This document shows positions 1-8,277 of a stretch of DNA of 64,000 nucleotides, piece after piece. Both the position numbers and the translations under genes were made by a program. Position 1 is the stretch's first letter, and every line of letters begins with the position of its first letter. The notes beneath the pieces were generated by a model. It saw only the letters and a list, made by a program, of their open reading frames with translations, did not search any database and had not been told where the DNA came from. The stretch comes from Paenibacillus methanolicus (GTDB taxonomy: Bacteria; Bacillota; Bacilli; Paenibacillales; Paenibacillaceae), in the NCBI RefSeq assembly GCF_008124765.1, contig NZ_VNHS01000003.1:186001-250000 (forward strand), read 5' to 3'.

Positions 1-364
1 GCTCGCCGAGCAACGTTCGAAGCGCCGGCGAAGTTTCGGCCAGCTGACGCATGGAAGGCGCGACCGCGCCGCCGGGAGCGAACGTGAACTCGACGTTGAG
101 CATGCGGCACGGCTCACCCGGATTAACGACGAGCCGGTGCGGCACCCAAGAGTCTAATACGATGAAATCGCCGCCGCCAAGCTCCACCGCTTGCTCGTCC
201 GTCTCGACGACGCAGCGGCCGGAGATGACGTACATGATCTCGACTTGCGGGTGGGCATGCACGTTCATATGAAAATCGATCCATTGCCGATAGTAATAAG
301 CATCGATCTGCGGCCGGTAGTCGCCGCGCCGCCATTTCTCGTCAAAGAGGCTGAACGATTCCAA
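1..364 (-). CDS. AraC-type regulator, N-terminal cupin domain (partial)
   Basis: The gene runs off the left edge, so only about 121 N-terminal residues are visible. It begins at a TTG (364) preceded by an AGGAGTGGAGG-type ribosome site. The visible part reads as a sugar-binding cupin: an H-x-H-P-Q-V-E stretch, then Y-V-I-S-G, then a glycine-rich turn and D-S-W-V-P-H. This is the usual arm of AraC-family regulators that sense sugars, with the DNA-binding HTH expected outside the window. A free-standing cupin enzyme is the alternative. The neighbourhood of sugar transporters favours the regulator. Being seen only in part, its family is certain only at the fold level. Confidence 0.7.
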   Translation of the reverse strand, partial: MESFSLFDEKWRRGDYRPQIDAYYYRQWIDFHMNVHAHPQVEIMYVISGRCVVETDEQAVELGGGDFIVLDSWVPHRLVVNPGEPCRMLNVEFTFAPGGAVAPSMRQLAETSPALRTLLGE

Positions 365-450
365 CTCGCCTCCACTCCTTCTGCATGATGTGCGCTAAGA
401 TAGGGATTTTCTTTTCCATAAAGTGGATGGTATGAGAGCCAATTGCAGCC

Positions 451-480
451 GTATAGTCGCGCAATCGAATTGGCATATTA
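451..480 (+). promoter_or_regulatory. Candidate sigma-G promoter of the SASP gene
   Basis: GTATA at 451-455 and CATATTA at 474-480, separated by 18 bp, match the forespore sigma-G pattern GHATR / CATnHTA. The site lies about 30 bp upstream of the SASP start, as expected for a late forespore gene. It was found by eye. Confidence 0.55.
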
Positions 481-510
481 TCAATAATCTTCTAACAAAG
501 GAGTGGTCAT

Positions 511-729
511 ATGTCAAGCAACAGAAGAAACAGCAACAGCCTGGTGGTCCCGCAAGCGAAAAGCGCGCTTGAGCAAATGAAATACGAGGTTGCCCAAGAG
601 CTCGGCATTCAAATTCCTGCCGACGGTTACTATGGGAATATGGCAACGCGCGATGCAGGCTCCTTGGGCGGTTACATTACCCGTCGCCTGGTGCAAATCG
701 CGGAACAGCAAATCGGCGGACGTTTCTAA
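511..729 (+). CDS. Alpha/beta-type small acid-soluble spore protein
   Basis: A 72-residue alpha/beta SASP, which coats and protects DNA in the dormant forespore and is degraded by the GPR protease at germination. The two family blocks are present: K-Y-E-V-A-Q-E-L-G-I around residues 24-33 (GPR cleavage region) and G-Y-Y-G-N-M-A-T-R-D-A-G-S-L-G-G-Y near 39-55, followed by the R-R-L-V helix. The length is typical. The ATG is preceded by AAAGGAGTGGTC. It is monocistronic, with a sigma-G-like promoter upstream and a strong terminator after the stop. Confidence 0.95.
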   Translation: MSSNRRNSNSLVVPQAKSALEQMKYEVAQELGIQIPADGYYGNMATRDAGSLGGYITRRLVQIAEQQIGGRF

Positions 730-747
730 ATTGTTGTACTGCATGCG

Positions 748-785
748 AAAGGCTGATTCGGGCATATGCCAGAATCAGCCTTTTT
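748..785 (+). terminator. Rho-independent terminator of SASP gene
   Basis: GGCTGATTC and GAATCAGCC form a perfect stem around a 12-base loop and are followed by TTTTT, directly after the SASP stop. Confidence 0.9.
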
Positions 786-920
786 AGCGTATCGCCCGAG
801 TTTGGCAAAAATCGTTAATTCAAACGAATCACGTTGTTCGATCAAATGAGCATATACACCTCAGCAAGATTGTATCATAACCTGGAAGAAGCACGCCTGT
901 ACTTCCGATTGGAGAAAGCG

Positions 921-2627
921 CTACTTCATGCTTGCGAGCTTGGCATCGTAAGCTTGCTGATAGATCTCCAAATACCGCTTCACGTTCATTTGCTCCAGAT
1001 TCTTCACGTACTCCTGCCAATCCTTGGCTACGTCTTGGTCGCCCGTAATAAAACGCGCCAGCGATTCGTCGACGAAATCGTTGATCGTCTTCTGCAGATC
1101 GGCCAGCTCCGCCGACTGCTCGCTCGTGAAGAACAGGTTCGGCAGCACCAGATCGTTACTCGCCTTATAAGGCTCGTAATTCGTCTTCGTCTCGTTGTAG
1201 AGGATCGGCTCCAGCGATTGCTCGGGATGGTTCACTTCGCCAAGGCGCATGTCGTTCGAACGATACGACGGACCCGTCTGCGCCCAAGAATCGTTCTGTA
1301 CTTGCCCATCGGGAAGCAACCGCTTCCAGATCGCCGGCTTGCCGTTAATGCCGATCTCGTCCTTGCTTGCCCAGTCCCACTGCTTGCCCGGAATGCCGAC
1401 CACCGATCGGAGCGTCATCTCGAGGTCATACAGCGCGTCGGCCAGACGGAACGCGGCCTCGGGATTCTTCGCGGCCTTCGTAATGACGAAGTTGCCGCCG
1501 TTCGGATGATAGGCGCCAAGCGGCGCGACCTGCAGTCCGCCCGGTCCTCGGAGCGGCGCGAGCGTCGTATACTGCTTCCATCGGCCGCTTGCGCCGTTGT
1601 CCTGCGTCAGTTCGCCCATGTAACCGGCTCCAGAAGCGCCCAGAATCGGTACGTCCGGATTCTCGCCAAGCTGCCGCAGCTGGGCGCCGTCTTGCGTCAG
1701 CGCCTGCGGATCAAGCAGTCCCTCGTCGTACAGTTTATGCAAATAAGCGAGCCCTTCCTTCCACTCCGGCTTGTTGAACGGCACATCCGCTTTCCCGTTG
1801 TTCAGATAGACATAGTTGGCCGGATTATAGATGAACGCGTTCATCAGGAATTTATCGACCCGCGTCTCCCATCCCTTCGGCCCGCCGGAGAGCGGGATTT
1901 CATCGGCCTTGCCGTTCTTGTTCGGGTCTTGCGTCTTGAACGCCTTGAGCATCTCGTAAAATTCATCGGTCGTGGTTGGCTTCTTCAACCCCAGCTCATC
2001 CAGCCACGGCTGATACACCCACATTTTCTGAATCATCGAGCAGTGATAGCAATCGTTCGGGCTCGGCAGGGCATAGATTTTGCCGTCCGGCGCCGTGATC
2101 GCTTCTTGAATAAGCGGGTTCTCGGCGAAGATCCGTTTCGTTTCCTTGCCATATTTCTCGATCAGGTCGTTGAGCGGGATGATAATTCCCTGGCTGCCGT
2201 ATACCATTTGCTGGGCATTCGACACCCACATGTTCATGATCACGTCCGGCAGATCGCCCCCGGCCAGCACGAGATTGAGTTTCTCGGCTGCGGCGCTGCC
2301 CGGCACGATATCCCAATCGATTTGGATGTTCGTCTTCTCTTCCAAGTATTTAGTGAATGCATTGGTGGCGAAGTCCTCGACCGCGCCGTTCTCCATCACC
2401 ATGACGCGAAGCGTAGTCTTCTCTTTGGTGATCGGGAATTCGCCTGCAGGCGACACCTTCTCTTCGCCGACCGGGGCCGGATCAGCCGTGATCGGCGCGG
2501 CCGTATTGCCGCCTTTATCGGCGCCTGCAGCCTCGTTCCCTTTCCCGTTGTTGCTATTGGCGCACCCGCTTAGAACGAGCATGAGGCCGAGTATAAGGAG
2601 CAGTACCGGCTTGAAGCGATTCGTCAT
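921..2627 (-). CDS. ABC sugar transporter, solute-binding lipoprotein (LplA type)
   Basis: A 568-residue extracellular binding protein that should deliver an oligosaccharide to the two permeases encoded just upstream. Residues 1-22 form a lipoprotein signal peptide ending in the lipobox L-S-G-C (Cys22), followed by a Gly/Asn/Ala-rich linker and a large family-1 solute-binding fold. The size matches the long LplA-like proteins of Paenibacillaceae. No ATPase gene lies nearby. Such systems normally share an MsmX-type ATPase encoded elsewhere, which is known for the family and only inferred here. The gene is last in the permease-permease-binding protein operon. The ligand is not predictable from sequence; the pectin-related neighbours suggest uronides. 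Confidence 0.9.
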   Translation of the reverse strand: MTNRFKPVLLLILGLMLVLSGCANSNNGKGNEAAGADKGGNTAAPITADPAPVGEEKVSPAGEFPITKEKTTLRVMVMENGAVEDFATNAFTKYLEEKTNIQIDWDIVPGSAAAEKLNLVLAGGDLPDVIMNMWVSNAQQMVYGSQGIIIPLNDLIEKYGKETKRIFAENPLIQEAITAPDGKIYALPSPNDCYHCSMIQKMWVYQPWLDELGLKKPTTTDEFYEMLKAFKTQDPNKNGKADEIPLSGGPKGWETRVDKFLMNAFIYNPANYVYLNNGKADVPFNKPEWKEGLAYLHKLYDEGLLDPQALTQDGAQLRQLGENPDVPILGASGAGYMGELTQDNGASGRWKQYTTLAPLRGPGGLQVAPLGAYHPNGGNFVITKAAKNPEAAFRLADALYDLEMTLRSVVGIPGKQWDWASKDEIGINGKPAIWKRLLPDGQVQNDSWAQTGPSYRSNDMRLGEVNHPEQSLEPILYNETKTNYEPYKASNDLVLPNLFFTSEQSAELADLQKTINDFVDESLARFITGDQDVAKDWQEYVKNLEQMNVKRYLEIYQQAYDAKLASMK

Positions 2628-2683
2628 CTATGAACCCTCCCTGGTTTGGTTCCGATCTGAAGCCAGGCGGCGAATCCGCCCGG

Positions 2684-3580
2684 TTATCCTTTTAACGAGC
2701 CGATCATAACGCCTTTAATAAAATGCTTCTGCACGAACGGATACACCGCCATGAGCGGCAGCGTGGCCACGACAATCAACGAATACTTCAGCAGCTCGCT
2801 GAGCGCCTGACGGCGCGACATCTCCGTCACGTCGGAAATCATGAGCGGGCTAATTTGATTTTTGACCAGGATATCGCGAAGCACGAGCTGCAGCGGATAC
2901 AGCTCCCGATCATTCAAGAAAATGAGCGCGGTAAAATATTGGTTCCAATGCGCCACCCCATAGAAAAGCGCAATCACCGCGATTATCGGGCCGGAGAGAG
3001 GAATGACGATTTTCCGCACGAATGAAAAATCGTTGCAGCCGTCAATCTGGGCCGCTTCCAGCAGCTCGTCGGGAATCGTAGTCTGAAAATAGGCGCGGGT
3101 CACGATCATGTTCCATACGCCCAGCGCCCCCGGGATAATCATGGCCCAAGCGGTGTTCAGCATGCCAAGCTCCTTCACGAGCAGATAGCTCGGAATGAGT
3201 CCGCCCGAGAACAGCATCGTGAACAGGAACAGAAACAGGATCGGCTGCCGGCCGTAGAAGTCCCGCCGGGCCAGCGGATAGGCGGCCAGGATCGTCATGA
3301 CGACGTTGACTGCCGTCCCGGCGGCGGTATAGAAGATGGAATTCAGGAAGCTTCTGCCGATCAAGTTATGCTTGAATACCGCTTCATAGCCGGCTAACGT
3401 CGGTTTGACCGGATACAGCCAGACCTTGCCCGACATCACGGCCAGCGGATCGCTGAATGATGCGCTTACAATAAAGATGAGCGGATAGAGCACGGCGATC
3501 AAGAAGAGCGTGAGCACCACGGCATTGACCCCATTAAAAAGCCTATCGCTCCGAGACTCCGCAAGCATGGATGATTTCAT
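2684..3580 (-). CDS. ABC sugar transporter permease (LplC/YtcP type)
   Basis: Inner-membrane permease of the MalG/LplC class, about 298 residues with six predicted membrane segments and the EAA loop near D-E-L-L-E-A-A-Q-I-D-G. The ATG at 3580 is chosen because AAGGAGGG lies just upstream. An in-frame ATG at 3601 would overlap the previous stop and has no ribosome site. It ends in the typical K-G-V-M-I-G-S-L-K-G tail of this family. It lies 14 bp after the LplB-type gene and is followed by the binding protein gene. Confidence 0.9.
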   Translation of the reverse strand: MKSSMLAESRSDRLFNGVNAVVLTLFLIAVLYPLIFIVSASFSDPLAVMSGKVWLYPVKPTLAGYEAVFKHNLIGRSFLNSIFYTAAGTAVNVVMTILAAYPLARRDFYGRQPILFLFLFTMLFSGGLIPSYLLVKELGMLNTAWAMIIPGALGVWNMIVTRAYFQTTIPDELLEAAQIDGCNDFSFVRKIVIPLSGPIIAVIALFYGVAHWNQYFTALIFLNDRELYPLQLVLRDILVKNQISPLMISDVTEMSRRQALSELLKYSLIVVATLPLMAVYPFVQKHFIKGVMIGSLKG

Positions 3581-3594
3581 CTCCGCCCTCCTTC

Positions 3595-4566
3595 TTACCA
3601 TAGACTAGACTGCCCGGTCCGCTGCGCGAGTTTGTTCACCGTAACCAACAAGACCAGGCCGATCACGGATTTGAACAACCCGATTGCCGTGGAATACGAG
3701 TAGTTCACCACCTGCGAGACGAAAGCGACCTTGTAGACATAAGAATCGATGACTTCGGACGTGCGAAGATTGAGCGGATTTTGCATCAGCAGCACCTTCT
3801 CGAACCCGCTGTCCAGAATCGTGCCCGTATTCAGAATGAGCAGGATGACGGCGACCGGCATAATGCCGGGAAGATCGATATGCCACATGCGCCGCAGCTT
3901 GGTAGCGCCGTCGACGACGGCGGCCTCGTGAAGCGTCGGATCAATGCTCGCCAGCGCGGCCATGAAGATAATGCAGTTGAACCCGACGCTTTGCCAAATG
4001 CCCGACCAGACGAAGATCGACTTGAAGTAAGCGGGATTGTTCATGAACCCGACCGTCTCGAAGCCAAGCGCGCGGATGATCGTGTTGATCAGCCCGTGGC
4101 GCGGATCGAGCATCTCCAGAATAATGCCGACCATGACGACGATCGAGATGAAATAAGGCGCATAGCTGACCATCTGCACCGTGTTCTTGAACATGCGATT
4201 CCTCACGTAATTCAAGCTTAAGGCGAGCAGAATCGGGAAGGGAAAGCCGGCTGCCAGCGTATAGACGCTAAGGACGAGCGTGTTGTTCAATACGCGCCAG
4301 AACTCATAAGAATGAAAGAATCGCTCAAAGTGAGCCAAGCCGACCCACTTGCTTCCCAAAATGCCGTCCGTCGCCGCAAAATCTTTGAAAGCGATAACAA
4401 TTCCATACATCGGAACATACTTGAACAGCACGAGGTACGTCAACGGGAGCGCGATGAGGACATACAACCGCCATCCCCGTTTTATTTGCCGCCAGGCGGA
4501 CGGCTTCTTCACGACCGGTTGGACCGCCGCCGGCGATGACCGCATGGCATCCAGTTCTCTCACCAC
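3595..4566 (-). CDS. ABC sugar transporter permease (LplB type)
   Basis: Partner permease of the MalF/LplB class, up to 323 residues, six predicted membrane helices. It has the family phrase Y-V-P-M-Y-G-I-V-I-A-F-K-D after the first helix and an EAA loop at L-H-E-A-A-V-V-D-G-A. It ends in S-S-L-W, the usual C-terminus of the family. The GTG start at 4566 is the longest choice and has a weak ribosome site. An ATG at 4545 is possible. It is the first gene of this transporter operon; the 155 bp upstream contain only weak promoter-like elements. Confidence 0.9.
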   Translation of the reverse strand: MVRELDAMRSSPAAVQPVVKKPSAWRQIKRGWRLYVLIALPLTYLVLFKYVPMYGIVIAFKDFAATDGILGSKWVGLAHFERFFHSYEFWRVLNNTLVLSVYTLAAGFPFPILLALSLNYVRNRMFKNTVQMVSYAPYFISIVVMVGIILEMLDPRHGLINTIIRALGFETVGFMNNPAYFKSIFVWSGIWQSVGFNCIIFMAALASIDPTLHEAAVVDGATKLRRMWHIDLPGIMPVAVILLILNTGTILDSGFEKVLLMQNPLNLRTSEVIDSYVYKVAFVSQVVNYSYSTAIGLFKSVIGLVLLVTVNKLAQRTGQSSLW

Positions 4567-4721
4567 CTCGTCGGATAAGGAATTGTTCTCTGCAGAAAAC
4601 GATAGCTCAACCTTACTTCGGCCGTCTTCGACCGTAAAGCGGAACCTGTAAGCGGGTTCTACACTTGTTAAGAAATGCGCCGGAAACCGGGCTGTGCCGA
4701 ACGCGGCTGGTTACGCTTTCG

Positions 4722-7070
4722 TTAAGAATCCGGAGAATGACGGCCTTCAGCTTGGTCGGATTCCCGATACGCGGTCGCGCTAAGTCCATGTATGCGCTTG
4801 AACGCGCGGCCGAACGTATTCGGCGAGCCGTATCCGACTTGAAGCGCAATCTCGTGAATCGGCAGCCCGGAATGGACCAGCAGCCGGCGCGCCCGGTTCA
4901 TTCGCACGTTCTCTAGATAGTCCGAGAAATTCTCCCCCGTCTGCTCCTTGAAAAACTGGGACAAGTAGACGCGGGAGATGCCCATCTGCGCGGCGACGCT
5001 TTCCAGACACAGCTCTTGATCCGCAAAGGAGCTGTCGATAGCCGCGACGATCCGACCCAACAGCTCGAGGTTGCCGCTCTTCTTCCGTTCCCCCGCCTGC
5101 CTGCAGATCTGATTCGTGGCGAGCCGCGCGCGCCGGAACCCTTCCTCCAATAGCTCGTAGGTGAAGGGCTTATTCGTCCTCGCGGCCATCTCGTCGAGGA
5201 GCGGCTGCGTGTCCGCGCCAACCTTCGCGTACAGCCGGAACACCGCCCCCCATATCTCGTGATACAGCAGCGTCAGCATCGGGATCGAGAGGTGCCGCTT
5301 CGTGAAATTCGCCTCCCGGATCTCCTGGATGATCCGGTCCACGCCAGGCTCATCCCCTGCAGTCGCGCAATTGATGAGCCGATTCTGAACTTCTGGCGGA
5401 AAATAATACAGGTGCTTATCTTGAGGCAGCTCGTCAGCATATACGATGCCCGGTTGGCTTAGCCATACGCAATAATTCAGCGCTTGTCGAGCCTCCTCGA
5501 AGGAGCGCGACAGCTCGAGCAACGAAGGATACAGCCCGCCAACCGCAAGGTGCGGAGCCGTCTCCGTAAGCAGGAGCAATCGCTCGTTCGCCTGCTTCAA
5601 CAGGTCATCCAGCTCGGAGCGGCAACGATCCGGCCGGGTATCGCCCAGCTGAACCAGCAGCACGATTTTGTCCGCGGTCATATCATGGATGAGCCCCCGG
5701 CCGCCCATCGCTTCCGCCAGCTGCTCCTTGGCGCGAAGCCGAAGCACGCCCAGCTCCTGCCACAGATCGGCATCGTAAGCAATTGGTTCAAAGCCCCGGA
5801 GCTGTACGATGATCGCCGCACAATACGAGGCTTCGGTCATCTCGACTCCAACATGCTTCGATTGCGCCGCCGCTTCGGCCGGGTCGGCAATATCGCCCTT
5901 GAGCAGCCTCTCCAGGAAGGCGGAACGCAGCAGCGGCGCCTGCTCCCGAATCTGGCCTTGCAGCTGCTCGTTGTGCTCCAGCAGCGATACGAGCTTGTCG
6001 CGGATAAAGCGGTACATATTGCCGCGCGAACGACCGTCGTCTTCGAACCGCGCCGAAATCTGGTTCAGCATGAGTTGTACCGGCCTGCTGGTGCGATAAG
6101 CCAGCAGACAGGCAAGCGCAACGCCTGCCGCCAGCGCGAGCGCGATAACGGCGAAGAAGATCGTCTTAATATAATCGGCTTTGCCAAGCACGACGTGCTT
6201 CGGCTGCGCCACCACGTAGGTCCAGCCGTTGTACGCCGAGGTCGCGTACGTCACGAACAGCGGGCGGTCCGCGCTCGGCTCGATCACCCCTTCGCGGCCT
6301 GGTAGCTGAGCCTTATGCACCGGGATTTCAATCGCTTCCATGTTGCGCTTCGGATCGGAAGTGACGGCGCTCACTACGCGGCCATGTTCGTCGAGGATAT
6401 AAGCCATGCCGCCGCCCGCGATATCCGCGCCGCTCAGCAGTTTTTGAATTTCCTTGTTGTCGATCAGGACGGCGATGACCCCTTTGGGAAATCCGAGCGT
6501 GCCCATCGAGCGCAAATAGGTCACGAGCGATCGGGTCTGATTCCCGTAGATCACATCCTGCGCAGGCAATACTTCCTTCGCATAGTACGTATTCGTCCAC
6601 TGGTCGCGCCATTCGGCGTACGGTTGATCGCGAATTCGCAAGACTTGCGCATAGAACTTCGGCGTTTCATAGATGGTGTCTTCCGACAAGACAATATTGC
6701 CGCGGTTATAAATAATGAAGTAATCAAATACGAAATTATTGTACAGGGAGTAGTTGGCCATACGCTTCTGGGTATCCACCAGCAAATAAGTCGCGGCGCC
6801 CTTGAACGGCTCGGCGATGTCCTGCAGCCGCGTTAATCGCGAGTCGCCGTACAATTCCTGCACGATCCGGTCGATGTCCGCGAATCTTCGATCAAGCGTG
6901 GTCCGGCTCTGCGCGAGCAGGCTGCGATTCATCGCGATCGATTCCTCGCGGAGCAGCCGAGCGGTTCGATCATAGACCATCCAACCCACGAACATGAACA
7001 GGAGCAAAAAGATCAAATAAGGTGCCACCGTGCGAACAAACACGTTGTGCCGTCTCATGATCTGGAACAC
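4722..7070 (-). CDS. Membrane-anchored AraC-family regulator
   Basis: A 782-residue one-component regulator: helix 1 at about 14-34, an extracellular sensor region (about 40-290, dCache-like in length and position), helix 2 at about 300-322, a linker, and a C-terminal AraC HTH pair at about 680-770. The HTH reads L-E-S-V-A-A-Q-M-G-I-S-R-V-Y-L-S-Q-F-F-K and later I-A-L-Q-V-G-Y-G-S-P-N-T-F-G-R-A-F-K. In this family the sensor detects an external sugar signal and the HTH switches on the adjacent transporter. It sits between two Lpl-type transporters on the same strand, so either could be its target. Confidence 0.88.
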   Translation of the reverse strand: MFQIMRRHNVFVRTVAPYLIFLLLFMFVGWMVYDRTARLLREESIAMNRSLLAQSRTTLDRRFADIDRIVQELYGDSRLTRLQDIAEPFKGAATYLLVDTQKRMANYSLYNNFVFDYFIIYNRGNIVLSEDTIYETPKFYAQVLRIRDQPYAEWRDQWTNTYYAKEVLPAQDVIYGNQTRSLVTYLRSMGTLGFPKGVIAVLIDNKEIQKLLSGADIAGGGMAYILDEHGRVVSAVTSDPKRNMEAIEIPVHKAQLPGREGVIEPSADRPLFVTYATSAYNGWTYVVAQPKHVVLGKADYIKTIFFAVIALALAAGVALACLLAYRTSRPVQLMLNQISARFEDDGRSRGNMYRFIRDKLVSLLEHNEQLQGQIREQAPLLRSAFLERLLKGDIADPAEAAAQSKHVGVEMTEASYCAAIIVQLRGFEPIAYDADLWQELGVLRLRAKEQLAEAMGGRGLIHDMTADKIVLLVQLGDTRPDRCRSELDDLLKQANERLLLLTETAPHLAVGGLYPSLLELSRSFEEARQALNYCVWLSQPGIVYADELPQDKHLYYFPPEVQNRLINCATAGDEPGVDRIIQEIREANFTKRHLSIPMLTLLYHEIWGAVFRLYAKVGADTQPLLDEMAARTNKPFTYELLEEGFRRARLATNQICRQAGERKKSGNLELLGRIVAAIDSSFADQELCLESVAAQMGISRVYLSQFFKEQTGENFSDYLENVRMNRARRLLVHSGLPIHEIALQVGYGSPNTFGRAFKRIHGLSATAYRESDQAEGRHSPDS

Positions 7071-7126
7071 GGTATTTCCTCCCCGTCAATCCGTTCTGAA
7101 TCCATACTAGAGGTTAGCTGCACACA

Positions 7127-7153
7127 AGAAAAAATCCGCTCAGTCGGCGGATA
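7127..7153 (-). terminator. Terminator after the GH105 gene
   Basis: On the minus strand ATCCGC and GCGGAT pair around a 7-base loop and are followed by a run of T, just past the GH105 stop. This separates the upstream transporter/hydrolase operon from the AraC gene. Confidence 0.75.
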
Positions 7154-7171
7154 TTCAATACGTATAATTCC

Positions 7172-8218
7172 TCACCTATATTCGCTAAGCAGCATCAGTA
7201 CCAGACCTTGACCGTACAACGTCGGGTGCCGGGGAATCGAATTGTACGCTTCGATCGAATCCATGACCGGCGTGCCGCCGGAAACGCCCTGGACGATGCC
7301 GTCTTCCGGCACGAGGTCAAGCACGGCCTTCAGCGTCAGATCGGCCTGCGCCGCAAGTCCGGCATCCAGCCAACCGCTGTGAATGCCCCGTTTCATGCCA
7401 TACGCGATCCCCGCGCTCCCGGACGTCTCGGGATAAAATTCCGGTCGGTCCAACACGGTCGGCCACAAGCCATCGCCGCGCTGATACCGCGCTGTCGCGC
7501 CCATTAATTCCCGATAACGATCAATGATTTCCTTCGGCAGACTCGCGAGCCCTTCCATCGCCTCGGCGATCATCGGAATCCCTGCAGCGACCCAAGCATT
7601 CGCTCGGGTCCATCTGGCACCCGACATCGGATGACCTTCCTCGCAATTCCAGCCGTGAAACATCAGCGAAGTCGCTTCATCCTGGAGCAGCCGCATATGC
7701 AGCAGCAGTTGATGGACCGCTTCCTCGGCAAAAGCGCGGTTCCCCGTCATCTTCGCAACCCGCGCAAGCACAAGAACGGCCATGAACACCGTATCGGCCC
7801 AAACCTGCTCGGCGAACTTCACATCCTCCGTCACCGTATGCTCCCAGGCTCCCTCCTTCGTTCGGGGAGCCTCCTCGGTCAGCCACTGTCCGGCACGTGC
7901 AGCGGCCATCTCATAGACCGAGTTCCCGGTGTACGCATAAAGCTCGGGCAGCACGGCAAAAGGCGCGACCGCGTTAATGACCCGGAGCCGCTCCGACTTG
8001 CCGATATTCCGGCGTGCCCAGTCATCCAGCCCTTCCATGATTTCAGCCTGCCCGCTTCTCCGCGCGTATTCCCCAATCGCAATGACGCCGACGCCGGGCA
8101 CCCAATCCCAGCCGTTCATATCCATGGACCAGCTGCCCGTCTTCCCTTGGAGCATGGCGCCATAGACGCGTCGCGCGGTCTCGGCCGCGGATAAGTATAA
8201 CGATCGGTTCGTCGTCAA
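7172..8218 (-). CDS. GH105 unsaturated rhamnogalacturonyl hydrolase (YteR-like)
   Basis: A cytoplasmic alpha/alpha-barrel hydrolase that removes the unsaturated uronic acid left by polysaccharide lyases. Family signatures visible are M-N-G-W-D-W-V-P-G, the catalytic-Asp block W-A-D-T-V-F-M (Asp142 from this start, close to the known YteR catalytic Asp143), W-x-R-A-N-A-W and the C-terminal G-I-V-Q-G-V-S-G-G-T-P. No signal peptide. The TTG at 8218 is preferred because GGAGG lies 9 bp upstream; a TTG at 8251 is longer but lacks a ribosome site. It is the last gene of the operon beginning at 13756. A related GH88/GH105 specificity cannot be excluded. Confidence 0.88.
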   Translation of the reverse strand: MTTNRSLYLSAAETARRVYGAMLQGKTGSWSMDMNGWDWVPGVGVIAIGEYARRSGQAEIMEGLDDWARRNIGKSERLRVINAVAPFAVLPELYAYTGNSVYEMAAARAGQWLTEEAPRTKEGAWEHTVTEDVKFAEQVWADTVFMAVLVLARVAKMTGNRAFAEEAVHQLLLHMRLLQDEATSLMFHGWNCEEGHPMSGARWTRANAWVAAGIPMIAEAMEGLASLPKEIIDRYRELMGATARYQRGDGLWPTVLDRPEFYPETSGSAGIAYGMKRGIHSGWLDAGLAAQADLTLKAVLDLVPEDGIVQGVSGGTPVMDSIEAYNSIPRHPTLYGQGLVLMLLSEYR

Positions 8219-8277
8219 TTCGTATATCCTCCATCCTAATCCATGCGGCAACTAGCGCCGCGCGGCGGAATTTGATC

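Noticed and set aside
834-2573. Long plus-strand frame opposite the first binding protein (579 codons)
   Set aside because: Arg/Leu-rich antisense shadow of the lipoprotein gene in GC-rich DNA; the minus frame has signal peptide and family fold.
5484-6305. 273-codon plus-strand frame inside the AraC gene
   Set aside because: Antisense shadow; the minus frame has helices, sensor and HTH motifs.
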